Source: CAVQEK01 sp963711495
GTDB taxonomy: Bacteria > Bacteroidota > Bacteroidia > Cytophagales > Cyclobacteriaceae
Assembly (NCBI GenBank): GCA_963711495.1
Contig: CAVQEK010000004.1
Coordinates: forward strand, 1,488,001-1,552,000
DNA length: 64,000 nucleotides
Direction: 5' to 3'
The notes below the pieces were generated by a model, which saw only the letters and a list, made by a program, of their open reading frames with translations, did no database searches and was not told where the DNA came from. Below, in pieces: positions 25,813-35,858 of this stretch. Position 1 is the first letter of the stretch; every line of letters begins with the position of its first letter. The position numbers were made by a program, and so were the translations under genes.

Positions 25813-26631
25813 TCAATAACTCTCCGATTCATTGGGAAAATCTCCGGTTTTTATATCTTCGATATATTTTGAGACGGCTTCCATGATGGCGGTATTAAGG
25901 TCGGCATATCGTCTCAGAAACCTTGGATGGAAATCAATATTTATGCCCAACATATCGTGCATCACCAGAACTTGCCCGTCGACATGCGGTCCGGCGCCAA
26001 TGCCGATGACTGGAATGCTGACATTTTCTGCTACTTCCTTCGCCAGACCGGCTGGTATTTTTTCCAATACAATGCCAAAGCATCCGCTTTTCTCGAGTAA
26101 TTTGGCGTCCCCTTTCAATTTGTCTGCTTCCGCCTCATCTTTTGCTCTGACACTATAGGTTCCAAATTTATAGATCGATTGAGGAGTCAGACCAAGATGG
26201 CCCATGACCGGAATACCTGCACTGATGACACGTTCCACTGATTCTTTGATTTCCAGGCCACCTTCCATTTTGATGGCGTGAGCACCAGATTCTTTCATCA
26301 CGCGTATGGCCGATTTAAGTGCTTCCTGAGAATTTGCCTGATAAGAACCAAAGGGAATATCAACTACAACCAATGCTCTTGAAACCGCTTTAATTACCGA
26401 AGTGGCATGATATATCATCTGATCGAGTGTAATTGGCAAAGTAGTTTCATTGCCAGCCATTACATTTGAAGCGCTATCACCAACCAGGATGATGTCTATT
26501 CCGGCAGCATCCAAAATTTTGGCCATTGAAAAGTCATACGCAGTGAGCATGGAGATGCGTTCACCATGTTCTTTCATGGCCAGCAATTGGTGTGTGGTGA
26601 CACGTTTTATATTGGCAAATCTGGTAGCCAT
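25813..26631 (-). CDS. panB: 3-methyl-2-oxobutanoate hydroxymethyltransferase
   Basis: A 272-residue enzyme for the first step of pantothenate synthesis: alpha-ketoisovalerate plus methylene-tetrahydrofolate gives ketopantoate. All family blocks are present: MLTAYDFSMAKILDAAGIDIILVGDS, the second metal-binding aspartate region VVDIPFGSY, the KMEGG glutamate, GIPVMGHLGLTPQS, and the signature VIGIGAGPHVDGQVLVMHDMLG. Cytosolic (Mg-dependent decamer in known members). Length is normal. The downstream glycosyltransferase follows closely on the same strand, without evident functional link. FolD, which makes the folate donor, is also in the window at 36.9 kb. Confidence 0.97.
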   Translation of the reverse strand: MATRFANIKRVTTHQLLAMKEHGERISMLTAYDFSMAKILDAAGIDIILVGDSASNVMAGNETTLPITLDQMIYHATSVIKAVSRALVVVDIPFGSYQANSQEALKSAIRVMKESGAHAIKMEGGLEIKESVERVISAGIPVMGHLGLTPQSIYKFGTYSVRAKDEAEADKLKGDAKLLEKSGCFGIVLEKIPAGLAKEVAENVSIPVIGIGAGPHVDGQVLVMHDMLGINIDFHPRFLRRYADLNTAIMEAVSKYIEDIKTGDFPNESESY

Positions 26632-26870
26632 ATCAGGGGTTTATTTGTTGTCGGCCAAAATTAAACAAATATCTCCGATTACCAGATATATTGGCTGCAA
26701 ACCTATAAGTGTTTGACTTGAGATAAAAAAGTTTGATTGGAATAAAATGAATATTCAGAACGTCGTAGAATGTGTCCATCTCTCCAATCACATAGAAAAC
26801 ACATCAACTCAGATATAAAAGTATGGAGATCGCAATTTCATAAGAATCCAGTGATTAACGAAACTGACTG

Positions 26871-29546
26871 TCACAATCGATGTACGATCAATTTTCGAAA
26901 AATATCCAATGGAATAATTGAAGCGGACATGAGTATGATAATGATCCATTCCTCAAATCTCAAAGCGGTAGTGCGTAAAATATTGCCTCCCAAATAGGTG
27001 AAAATTACTTGTAAGACCAAGATCGAAACGATGACACGGATGAAATTTTTATTTTCATAAAGATGCTCGAATAAATTGATCTTATCAGTACGTGCATTGA
27101 AGCTGTTCAAGGTGATCATAAATACAAAGAGATTGAAAAATGCCGTCATGAGCACTTTTTGATCCGGAACACCACCACGGATGAAGAGTAATTTGATCGG
27201 ATCAGAATTAAGAAAGAAAAGTGAAAATACTGTGATATACATTCCCCCCAAAAAAATGGAAGACAACATATCACCAGACAGAATATTGGCCGTACGTTTA
27301 ACAGGCATTTCATTCATAAATCGTTTCAGGGCAGGTTCACCACCAAATGCAATGGCAGCCAGCGTATCCATGATAATGTTAATCCACAATAATTGAATGA
27401 TCGTCAATGGAAAATCAATACCAAAAAAAGGGCCTAAAAATGTAATGCTTGCTGCCGCCAGATTTATGGTAAGCTGAAATACGATAAATTTACGGATGGA
27501 TTTAAAAATGGTCCTTCCATAGCGTATAGCATTCGATATTGAATTAAAATTATCATCCAGGATCACGATATCACTGGCTTCTTTGGAAACTTCCGAACCA
27601 CTGCCCATCGCAAAGCCCACATCTGATTGCTTTAGTGCCGGTGAATCATTGACGCCATCACCGGTCATTCCCACCACTTTGCCCAGACTTTTGGCAATTC
27701 TTACCAAACGACTTTTATCAGTAGGCAACGCCCTGGCGACTAAGCGTAAGCCTGGCAGGAGGATCTTTAATTCTTCATCACTGTAGGTGCTTAATTCAGC
27801 CGATGTCATTACGGCTTCTCCTTCACCTTTTAGAAGGCCAACTTCTTTGGCAATGGCTATAGCTGTACCTTTTCTATCCCCGGTGAGCATCACGATTTGT
27901 ACACCAGCTTTGAGGGCATCCTGTATCGATTTTTTGGATTCTTCTCGAATTTCATCACGAATGCCGATGATGCCTAATAAGCAACAGTGTTCAGGAATTG
28001 ATGAATTATTGTCTAGTTTTTCTTCAGAAAAAGCAACGGCAATCATTCGCATTCCATCATTGGCGAGTTCATCTGTTTTTTTAATAAGATCACTACTATG
28101 CAAGGGTTCAATATTGCCGTTTTCACTAAAATAAGTGGCGCAATATTCGAAAATGACTTCAGGAGCTCCTTTGATGAGGGTGAGGTTTTTTTTGCCAATG
28201 CCGGGAATCACCGATTCACTGATGACTTGTGAGGCTGAAAATTTTCTGGCACTGTTGAATAATATACTTTTTTGTACCTCTACCTTTGATTTTGCTTTTT
28301 TAATAATATCCTTTTTGTCCAGGAAAGACATCAGCGCCCGGTCCGATATATTGCCGCCTTCAAAATCGCCATTCGGAGCAATCACACAGGCAGTATTTTC
28401 AAGTATGGAAAAACTGAGCAGTTCCTTCATGACATCTGGGATCTTCTGGTAGTTTTCATATTCTTTATTGGAACCGGAAATAAAAAATTTGGGTTGGAAC
28501 TGTCCCTTGGTTATTGTTCCGGTTTTATCGGTAAAGAGAATATTTAAACTTCCGGAGGTTTCAATTCCCAACAATTTTCTCACAAGCACCTTTTCCTTGA
28601 GGAGTTTACTCATATTCAGTGATAATACTATGGCGATCATCATTGGTAAACCTTCCGGTACGGCTGCAACAATAATGATGATAGATAATATGGTGGCGTC
28701 CAATATATCCACCAGAAATGCATCCCAATGTTTGATGTAATTTATTATTTCCTGAACATCGAAGTGGTTTGCGATCAACAATTTGTTGAACATAAAAGCA
28801 ATGGCAATCATTATACCCGCCATATAGCCAATTCGACTAATCAATTTTGCCAGGTCTTTTAGTTTCACCTGTAAGGGAGAAAGTCGTTCCTCGGTGTTCG
28901 ATAATTCCAATGCCAATTCACCATAAAGCGTTTTGTCGCCAACCGAGGCAACTTTCATAATAGCCTCTCCATCCTCAACTACAGTACCACGAAAAAGTGC
29001 CATAGGATCTTCAGGATCTTTCGGCAGGCCGTTAACTTGTTTTGTGACTTTCCATTTCCTTGCATTTTCCGATTCACCGGTAAGGGAGGCTTGGTTTACT
29101 TTGATTTCTCCGGTGACAATGATTCCATCCGCCGGTATTTTATCACCTGATTGCAACAGCACGATATCTCCAACTACAATTTCGCCAATTGGTATTTTGA
29201 CGATATGGCCATTGCGAAATGCATTCGTGGTGATTTTCGAAGCTTCTTCCTGTAATTTCTGGAAGGAGGATTCATTTTTGAATTCAGAGTATGTCGAAAC
29301 AAACGTTGCCAGCAATACGGCGACACCAATAGCCAAAGCTTCATACCATTCGGTTACATCAAAAAATGAAAGAATGACCACAATAATCAGGGCAGCACAA
29401 AGGATGATAATGATGGGATCTTTGAAATTTTCCAGTAACTTATTCCAAAAATTTTCTTTTTGGGCAGGGCTAAGTTCATTGGATCCGTTTTTCGTTCTGG
29501 ATACCTCAACCTCTGAAGATGTCAGGCCATTAAAATTGTACTTCAT
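26871..29546 (-). CDS. Calcium-translocating P-type ATPase (type II)
   Basis: An 891-residue cation pump of the inner membrane. From the start at 29546 (MKYNFNGLTSSEVEVSRTKNG) the order is: cation-ATPase N-domain, TGES in the actuator domain (156-159), membrane segment with VPEGLP (296-301) that supplies Ca-coordinating residues, the phosphorylated aspartate D340 in DKTGT, KGAPE in the nucleotide domain (459-463), TGDGVND (628-634), then the C-terminal membrane bundle. This is the SERCA/PMCA-like type II group, most likely exporting Ca2+. An upstream ATG at 29591 is open but adds a poorly conserved 15 residues. No partner genes nearby. Confidence 0.93.
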   Translation of the reverse strand: MKYNFNGLTSSEVEVSRTKNGSNELSPAQKENFWNKLLENFKDPIIIILCAALIIVVILSFFDVTEWYEALAIGVAVLLATFVSTYSEFKNESSFQKLQEEASKITTNAFRNGHIVKIPIGEIVVGDIVLLQSGDKIPADGIIVTGEIKVNQASLTGESENARKWKVTKQVNGLPKDPEDPMALFRGTVVEDGEAIMKVASVGDKTLYGELALELSNTEERLSPLQVKLKDLAKLISRIGYMAGIMIAIAFMFNKLLIANHFDVQEIINYIKHWDAFLVDILDATILSIIIIVAAVPEGLPMMIAIVLSLNMSKLLKEKVLVRKLLGIETSGSLNILFTDKTGTITKGQFQPKFFISGSNKEYENYQKIPDVMKELLSFSILENTACVIAPNGDFEGGNISDRALMSFLDKKDIIKKAKSKVEVQKSILFNSARKFSASQVISESVIPGIGKKNLTLIKGAPEVIFEYCATYFSENGNIEPLHSSDLIKKTDELANDGMRMIAVAFSEEKLDNNSSIPEHCCLLGIIGIRDEIREESKKSIQDALKAGVQIVMLTGDRKGTAIAIAKEVGLLKGEGEAVMTSAELSTYSDEELKILLPGLRLVARALPTDKSRLVRIAKSLGKVVGMTGDGVNDSPALKQSDVGFAMGSGSEVSKEASDIVILDDNFNSISNAIRYGRTIFKSIRKFIVFQLTINLAAASITFLGPFFGIDFPLTIIQLLWINIIMDTLAAIAFGGEPALKRFMNEMPVKRTANILSGDMLSSIFLGGMYITVFSLFFLNSDPIKLLFIRGGVPDQKVLMTAFFNLFVFMITLNSFNARTDKINLFEHLYENKNFIRVIVSILVLQVIFTYLGGNILRTTALRFEEWIIIILMSASIIPLDIFRKLIVHRL

Positions 29547-30050
29547 ATTATAAAACAGAAAACGGATATAATTAAAATGAATAATATACACTTTAACTCA
29601 TTCAAGTGTCATTAGGCTGAAAAACAATTTAAACGCCTCTCGAAAAATTACAATTCATATGTCATAAAAGTTGAATTTGACTTAGAAAAAAGCATCCTCC
29701 GGTATCCAAATCAAAAATTAGATTATTTCAACAAAAATATGTATATTTTTAATAATTACGATTTGTTTAACAAAAAAGATTCAATTATTTGAAAACACTT
29801 TGCCCACATAAAAAAAGTATCTAATTATATTAATTAAAACATTCTTAATCAATCTTTTTATTTATTTGATGAACCAGGTTTTTTATTGGGTAACAAAAAT
29901 GTCCAAAGTGGTCTCATAATTTCATAAAAGATTTGGAGCGCAGATTTTTATGGGCAGATTTCGGAGGATAAAAGACCTTGGCTGTTGGTAATGGCATTTT
30001 CTGCGGATTCAGGGTATATCTTTACATGATGGTGTTGTCTCATTCTTCGA
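29547..30050. other. Intergenic stretch, no gene seen
   Basis: About 500 AT-rich bases between the ATPase start and the DUF6544 stop. No open frame with a family signature and no strong hairpin. The part next to the ATPase presumably holds its promoter. Confidence 0.5.
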
Positions 30051-30869
30051 TCAGTCGCGAACAATGTCAGTCACAATAAATTTGGCATAGTTGTATTTAA
30101 TATTGCCTTTTATCCACATGACTTCACATTTTGAAGGGATGTTTATTCCGTTGAATTCATTATAGCTAAAATAATTGATTACCCATTTTTCTTTAATTTT
30201 TCCCCGGAATCGATCGCTGGTTTCCATGCGTCGCAGCCTGCCGGTTTCATCAAAACTAAAGATCAGATCGGCTTCGAGATTTTTATATCGGATTTTGCAC
30301 ATGGCCTTTTGGTCATCAACTGATTTCCAGGTCAAATTAGGTCCGGGAAGTAAAGCGCTGGGGAACCATGGCGCTTCGGCATAATAGCGAATAAACGAGG
30401 ACAGATCAATTTCCGGTCCGCGATCATTGCCTATAGTGAATGCACCGAACAATTTCACAAGTACATTCCCCCCGGTTTCATCAAATTTATCCCTGGCATT
30501 AACAGGGACCCAAGGGAACATCTTGATCCGCGCATTCCATATAAAATAGGGTTTGTTCAGGATAAAATGTTCGGTGCCCCGTATCTTCCGCCATGGTGCA
30601 TCCTGGGCGGTGCGAAAATAACCGTGATGGATTAATTTAATGGATGAGGATGGAATACGTCCATTAATTTTTGTATAATGAAAATATCGAAGTACCGGTT
30701 CGGGTAGATTGACATAGTTACGGAGATTGATAGGGGTTGAGCGATGGTTTTTTACAGCTTGATGAATTGCCCGGATCTCAGCCTGGAATTTTCGGTAAAA
30801 CTGTAAACGCAAAATTGCAGTCATTCCACATACTGTTAATACTGCACCGCTGATGATGTAAAAAGTCAT
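30051..30869 (-). CDS. DUF6544 family protein
   Basis: A 272-residue protein with one N-terminal membrane segment (about 3-24). It is followed by a beta-rich domain characteristic of DUF6544: LPEPVLRYFHYTKI, APWRKIRGTEHFILNKPYFIWNARI, EIDLSSFIRYYAEAPWFPSALLP, and FRGKIKEKWVINYFSYNEFNGINIPSKCEVMW. Function unknown; the fold suggests a lipid-binding or lipoprotein-like domain on the outer face of the inner membrane. It stands alone. Confidence 0.75.
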   Translation of the reverse strand: MTFYIISGAVLTVCGMTAILRLQFYRKFQAEIRAIHQAVKNHRSTPINLRNYVNLPEPVLRYFHYTKINGRIPSSSIKLIHHGYFRTAQDAPWRKIRGTEHFILNKPYFIWNARIKMFPWVPVNARDKFDETGGNVLVKLFGAFTIGNDRGPEIDLSSFIRYYAEAPWFPSALLPGPNLTWKSVDDQKAMCKIRYKNLEADLIFSFDETGRLRRMETSDRFRGKIKEKWVINYFSYNEFNGINIPSKCEVMWIKGNIKYNYAKFIVTDIVRD

Positions 30870-31030
30870 TTATATAAAGATTATTGCGAAATAGTTGAAG
30901 GTAAAAAGCGATACGTTTCACTAAGAAAACAGCGCATTTGATGCATCGGTTCCTTAGGGGAATGTCTTTTCACAAAAATTTCTACGGGAGAATAATTTTA
31001 GAGGTATAAAATTGCTGAAAAATGTTTGTG

Positions 31031-31942
31031 TTACTTGGTCCCTGAAACCAAGTACATCATCACGCCACCAGCAGCATGGTATGCTTCTTCTTCCAGTGAT
31101 GCGAGCAGATTGTTGACGTTGAATTGATATTTTCGGTGGTAAGATTCATAAAAATCCAGATATTGCTTACCGGCGGCCATGAAATAATCCTTGTCGTCAA
31201 ATTCATTAGAACGCCAGCTGCTTCCTTTTGCCCACTGTTTTATGGTGGCCATTTGCTCTTTTCTACGGTAAGGCGGGTACATCGGAATGGCCTTGTCCGA
31301 AAGACGGGCTTCAATGTTCTGAAAACCTGCATGCGCCAACAAACCCGGCAACAAATCACCCAGGGAGTTATCACCCTGACCTAATATCTTTTTACCCCGT
31401 TCACAAATCAACGCGTATTTTACATGGTCCAGGATCTCTTCGATAGAATTATCAGCGGAAATAGAACTTTTCGTCAGGATCTGAACCATATTGTTGGGTT
31501 CTGCACACAAAATGGTTCCACCTGGTTTTAGCACCCTTTTCATTTCTGCGATTACCAGCTCGGGACTTTCAACATGGATCAACAGGGTCTGGCAAGTCAC
31601 AATGTCAAAATAATTATCTTCAAAAGGCAATGATTCCGCATGGGCACAATGCAACTCGAAGTAAGCCTCTTCATCCTTAAAAAAGTTTTCTACGCTGTGG
31701 TCATGCCAGGACCATTTGGTGTCGTTGTCCACAGCATACACCATTGCCGGTTTCGAAAGATAGGGGACGAGCAATTTGCTCCAGTGGCACTGCCCGCAAC
31801 CAACATCCAATAAACTTTGGTGATTGCCCAGTTCAAGTCTTTTTGCCATCAGGTCGAGAAAACTGCGATTCCACCAGTGATCACGATAGGTATCAAAGAA
31901 ATGTTCGGAGTGGCCTTTTTCAAAATCAATTTTATGCTTCAT
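31031..31942 (-). CDS. Class I SAM-dependent methyltransferase
   Basis: A 303-residue cytosolic methyltransferase. Motif I LLDVGCGQCHWS at about 42-53 binds AdoMet, the acidic end of strand 2 is VYAVDND, motif II is FDIVTCQTLLIHV, and motif III is KRVLKPGGTILCAEPNN (Methyltransf_11 type). The long C-terminal part contains several helices and the tail YHAAGGVMMYLVSGTK. Substrate unknown. It is monocistronic. Confidence 0.85.
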   Translation of the reverse strand: MKHKIDFEKGHSEHFFDTYRDHWWNRSFLDLMAKRLELGNHQSLLDVGCGQCHWSKLLVPYLSKPAMVYAVDNDTKWSWHDHSVENFFKDEEAYFELHCAHAESLPFEDNYFDIVTCQTLLIHVESPELVIAEMKRVLKPGGTILCAEPNNMVQILTKSSISADNSIEEILDHVKYALICERGKKILGQGDNSLGDLLPGLLAHAGFQNIEARLSDKAIPMYPPYRRKEQMATIKQWAKGSSWRSNEFDDKDYFMAAGKQYLDFYESYHRKYQFNVNNLLASLEEEAYHAAGGVMMYLVSGTK

Positions 31943-32155
31943 TCAATTCGTTTAAAATCTACGATGCAGTATCATTTTTCATGTTCCAACATTACCCATT
32001 CAATAATTTGATTTGCCGGTTGTTGCTATAGTGAAGGAACTGTTCACTGTTCATTTCAAGTATTAACAGCCCAATGCTATTTTATATTGTAAATTTTAGA
32101 GCGGCAGTCCATGTATCTTTGTGCCAGCGATTAACCCTTACTGTTCACAAAGAGG

Positions 32156-32186
32156 TACAAAAAAAGCCTTACCGAAGGCAAGGCTT
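32156..32186 (-). terminator. Rho-independent terminator after the cold-shock gene
   Basis: On the minus strand AAGCCTTGCC, loop TTCGG, TAAGGCTT form a stem that runs into TTTTTTTG. It lies about 30 bases past the cold-shock stop codon at 32217. Confidence 0.8.
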
Positions 32187-32216
32187 GAAAATTACCATGT
32201 ATCTTAAATTTCTATC

Positions 32217-32408
32217 TTAAGCGAGCTTAACATTCACGGCATTTAGTCCTTTTCTTCCTTCTCGAAGATCATAGGTTACGTGGTCATTTTCTCTGATCTT
32301 GTCAATCAGATCTGACACGTGGACAAAGTATTCTTTTTCTGTTTCGTCATCTTTAATAAAGCCGAATCCTTTTGCGTCATTAAAGAATTTTACTGTTCCG
32401 GTATTCAT
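32217..32408 (-). CDS. Cold-shock domain protein
   Basis: A 63-residue single cold-shock domain that binds single-stranded RNA/DNA and acts as an RNA chaperone. The start at 32408 (MNTGTVKFFNDAKGFGFIKD) is the family's; a longer frame upstream is not. RNP1 is KGFGFI and RNP2 is YFVHVSDL; the end GRKGLNAVNVKLA is typical. The 325 bases to the divergent CHAT gene leave room for a long 5' leader, as in cspA-type genes, with a TATTTTTG box at 32516-32523 on the minus strand as a possible -7 element. Confidence 0.93.
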   Translation of the reverse strand: MNTGTVKFFNDAKGFGFIKDDETEKEYFVHVSDLIDKIRENDHVTYDLREGRKGLNAVNVKLA

Positions 32409-32733
32409 TTGTTTAATATAAAATTGATGTACTTGAAAACAAGGAAGGCTGATCAATCATTACAGGTTTGTGCAAAGTCTCACATGCCATCGCATGTTAT
32501 CTTAATAATTTTTTTCAAAAATATGGATTTTCTGGAAATAATGGACTTTTTAAAACAAATATATTTAGTTTTTTTTCCAAAAACTTGCCAAGTATCAAAA
32601 TTGTCAGTTCGTAATAGGTTAATAAAAAGCGCATAAAATTGACTTTAAAAAGGCTGAATGCAACTTTTCTCATAATTAATGGACGTAAACTGAGGATTAC
32701 AATTTTATCAAGTTATTCTATATTTCCGAGCGA

Positions 32734-35343
32734 ATGATAGGAAAGGATGTGAAAATGTACGGGGAAAATTATGAAAAGCTGGGGGATTATTATAGCAGTC
32801 TGGCTTTTCCATATTATCAGATTGGGGCATGGGGAAAAGCAGAAAACCTGTTAAAGCAGGCTATTCGCTACAATATAAAAAACCGCGGGCCATATGATGC
32901 GAGTGTCATAAAAGTTTACAATAACCTGGGTTCACTATATTTAGATAAGTACGACAACGACCAGGCCAATATTTACATCAATAAGGCACTTTCTTTATTG
33001 CTCAGCCACTATGGCGAAAATAATCATTCTGTGGGCATTGCCTATATGAATCTCGGTGCCAGCTACGGCAACCAAAATGCATTTCGGAAGGCATTGGAGT
33101 ATAATTTTAAAGCTATTGATAACCTGAGTAAAACTATTGGTTCGAAAAATCCCTATCTCAGTCCAATATACAGGAATACAGCCATTTGTTATAATAAATT
33201 GGGCCATCTCGATAGCGCCCGGTTATATCTCGATAAAGCAGTCGATCTGAATAAAGCGCTTTATGGTGACCAGGACCCGGAAATCGTACGCACCTATAAT
33301 GTTATCGCAGATATCGATCTTCAAAATAATGATTTCGACGGCGCTATAGCCGCACTCATCAAAGCCAAAGTGTTGGGAGATCGCATACTGCCTGAGAAAC
33401 ATTTGAATAAGGGGGAAACCCTCAACTTGCTGGGAAATTATTATTCCAGGAAAGCGCAGTATCGCAAGAGTCTGCAATATATTCAAAAGGCGCTGATAGC
33501 CCTAATCCCCTCATTTGATGATACCAACTTTTACAAAAACCCGAAACCAACTGAATTTTTACCCAACCAGGTCCTCATTGATGCGCTCACTCAAAAAGCA
33601 AGTGTATTGTACTCGGCCTATAAAAAGGAGGGAGAAGATAAAATGTTGATGCTGGCTTCTGAGAATGCTGAATTTACCGACCACGCCGTTGATCTTTTAA
33701 GGATTGATTATCAAATGCCCAATTCCAAAGAATTGTTAATTGAAAAGGCCTTGCCTTTCTACAAAAAGGCTGTTGAGATTGCCATTACACAATATGACAG
33801 AACGAGTAATTATAAATACCTGGAGCAGGCTTTTAAATATGCGGAAAAAAGCAAGTCGATCCTTTTAATGGAAAATTTGAAAGATAGCCATGACAAGATT
33901 CAATATGTCGGAATTCCAGACAGTGTTTCGTCCAATGAGGAAGAACTCAGAGAAGAGATCAAATTTTACCGGGAACAATTGATGCAGGCCAAAACCAGCA
34001 ATGATTCTGCTAAGATCGTGAAATATGAAGATTATTTTTTCAAGAAGAAAAGAGATTATGATTTACTGGTGGAAAGGCTAAAAAAGGAGCATCCTGACTA
34101 TTATAGGATAAAACACCAAATTAGCTATGAACCGATCCGCAGGATACAAAAATTGATGGCTACGGGTGAAACTATCATAGAATATTTTAAAGGGGAACAA
34201 AACGACTACGTTTTCATCATCAATACCAAACAGGCTCAATATCTTAAACTGCCGGAAAGCGATTCACTTAATCACAATATCAATAGTTTCATCCTGAATT
34301 TACGTGAGGGGCATTTTGACCGGGAAGTAGCGTTTGAGTTATATAACTGGTTAGTGAAGCCGGCCATTGAAGAGATAGACAAATCACATGCTCGTACTTT
34401 GACTTTTGTCCCTGAGGGTGCATTGAATTATTTGCCTTTTGAGGTGTTGGTGGATTCAAATCCGCGACATTCAAAGAAAGTCGACTATCTGATTGACAAT
34501 TATACCGTCGATTATCTGCATTCTGCAAGTTTACTGGATAGGAGGGAACTCGAAAGTCAGGAAACAAGCACAATGTTTTTGGGCTTTGCACCTGAGTTCG
34601 ATCGGCAAGCTAACCCATTGCTGGCAACCCGAACCGCAAAAGATTCTTTACTGGTATCAGGATTGGAACAATTGCCAATGGCCCGGCATGAGGTGAAAGC
34701 ATCTGCCGATATTTGGGATGGAAATTATTATATTAATGACCAGGCGACTGAAGAAAATTTTAAGCAATTTGCTCCAGGGGCCGGTATTATTCATTTGGCC
34801 ACACATGCCATCATCAATGATGAGAACCCATTGTATTCCAAACTGGTTTTTGCACCGGAAAAAGATACGCTGGAAGATGGCTTGCTCAACACCTACGAAT
34901 TATATAACATGCATCTGCATGCTCAGTTGGCATGCCTCAGCGCCTGTAATACCGGTTTGGGAAAACTTAGAAGTGGAGAAGGGGTGATAAGCCTGGCCAG
35001 GGGATTTTTATATGCCGGCGTACCCAATATATTGATGAGTTTGTGGTCAGTACCGGATCAGTCCACTTCCCGGATTATGCAATATTTTTATGAAGCGCTG
35101 AAATCCGGGGAAGGCAAAGCCGATGCCCTGAGAACTGCAAAATTGAAATACCTTTCACATGCCGATGAAAATACTTCCAATCCGTATTACTGGGCAGCAT
35201 TCACCCTGGTTGGTGATAACAGGCCCATTGACCAGGAAAATACTGGAACCAATACGATTTTTATATTGAGCAGCAGTTTATTGATGGTCCTGGTGTTTAT
35301 TGGATTTTTTTATCGCAAGAAACCCCAAAACTTAAAAGCTTAA
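32734..35343 (+). CDS. TPR-CHAT domain protein, putative caspase-like protease
   Basis: An 869-residue protein. About ten TPR units occupy residues 1-280 (YNNLGSLYLDKYDNDQANIYINKAL is a clear one), a helical linker with a coiled-coil-like stretch (EEELREEIKFYREQLMQAKT) follows, and the C-terminal CHAT domain starts at about 570. The predicted catalytic pair is H691 in HLATHAI and C738 in LSACNTGLGKLRSGEG. A final membrane segment (about 845-861, IFILSSSLLMVLVFIGFFY) anchors it. CHAT domains are caspase/separase-like cysteine proteases, some used in defence. No signal peptide is seen: an in-frame TAA lies shortly upstream of the first ATG, so the N-terminus may be truncated relative to exported homologues. 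Confidence 0.88.
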   Translation: MIGKDVKMYGENYEKLGDYYSSLAFPYYQIGAWGKAENLLKQAIRYNIKNRGPYDASVIKVYNNLGSLYLDKYDNDQANIYINKALSLLLSHYGENNHSVGIAYMNLGASYGNQNAFRKALEYNFKAIDNLSKTIGSKNPYLSPIYRNTAICYNKLGHLDSARLYLDKAVDLNKALYGDQDPEIVRTYNVIADIDLQNNDFDGAIAALIKAKVLGDRILPEKHLNKGETLNLLGNYYSRKAQYRKSLQYIQKALIALIPSFDDTNFYKNPKPTEFLPNQVLIDALTQKASVLYSAYKKEGEDKMLMLASENAEFTDHAVDLLRIDYQMPNSKELLIEKALPFYKKAVEIAITQYDRTSNYKYLEQAFKYAEKSKSILLMENLKDSHDKIQYVGIPDSVSSNEEELREEIKFYREQLMQAKTSNDSAKIVKYEDYFFKKKRDYDLLVERLKKEHPDYYRIKHQISYEPIRRIQKLMATGETIIEYFKGEQNDYVFIINTKQAQYLKLPESDSLNHNINSFILNLREGHFDREVAFELYNWLVKPAIEEIDKSHARTLTFVPEGALNYLPFEVLVDSNPRHSKKVDYLIDNYTVDYLHSASLLDRRELESQETSTMFLGFAPEFDRQANPLLATRTAKDSLLVSGLEQLPMARHEVKASADIWDGNYYINDQATEENFKQFAPGAGIIHLATHAIINDENPLYSKLVFAPEKDTLEDGLLNTYELYNMHLHAQLACLSACNTGLGKLRSGEGVISLARGFLYAGVPNILMSLWSVPDQSTSRIMQYFYEALKSGEGKADALRTAKLKYLSHADENTSNPYYWAAFTLVGDNRPIDQENTGTNTIFILSSSLLMVLVFIGFFYRKKPQNLKA

Positions 35344-35506
35344 TGTAGAAAATACCACTTCCGCGGCACAGTTTGCCGTAGGATGGGAAATCCGATAATT
35401 TTTGAGTCAAAATTTCCTAATGCCAAACCTTATGATGTTCCGCTTACCTTTCTTTTTATGAAGATTTGTTCTTCTTCTTTGAATCGCAACGTGTATCTTT
35501 GGTTAT

Positions 35507-35752
35507 TTACGATGGCCTGGAATCCCGTCTCAATGATGGGATTGAAATGAAGGTTTTTTCCATATCATTAAACAACAGATCATCTTTTTGTTTATAACCT
35601 ATACTAAGCAACTCAGCTAAATTTTCATTGAAGGAATGTTCCTTAAAATAATCCATTTCATCAATGTAAATTTCATTGTAGAACTTCTTCACAAAGTCAT
35701 AAGTATATGATTTTGTTTCCAGCCAATCTTCCAGGGTCAAAACAGTTTCCAT
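35507..35752 (-). CDS. Small acidic protein of unknown function
   Basis: From ATG at 35752 an 81-residue frame reads METVLTLEDWLETKSYTYDF, VKKFYNEIYIDEMDYFKEHS and onward to SLRRDSRPS. It is predicted helical and acidic, with no signal peptide. The frame is open further upstream, but that part reads like non-coding sequence. No family recognised, so the call rests on codon pattern and start context only. Confidence 0.45.
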   Translation of the reverse strand: METVLTLEDWLETKSYTYDFVKKFYNEIYIDEMDYFKEHSFNENLAELLSIGYKQKDDLLFNDMEKTFISIPSLRRDSRPS

Positions 35753-35858
35753 AATAATTTTAATGATTAATATTTCTGGCAATTCGCCTATGTTTAAAAC
35801 AAATTGCCGGACAGAAAAATTGCTGACAATGTTTGCTGTTCGCCAGATCTTCAGCAAG

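Noticed and set aside
28933..29553. 206-codon plus-strand frame
   Set aside because: Antisense shadow of the P-type ATPase; no motif of its own.
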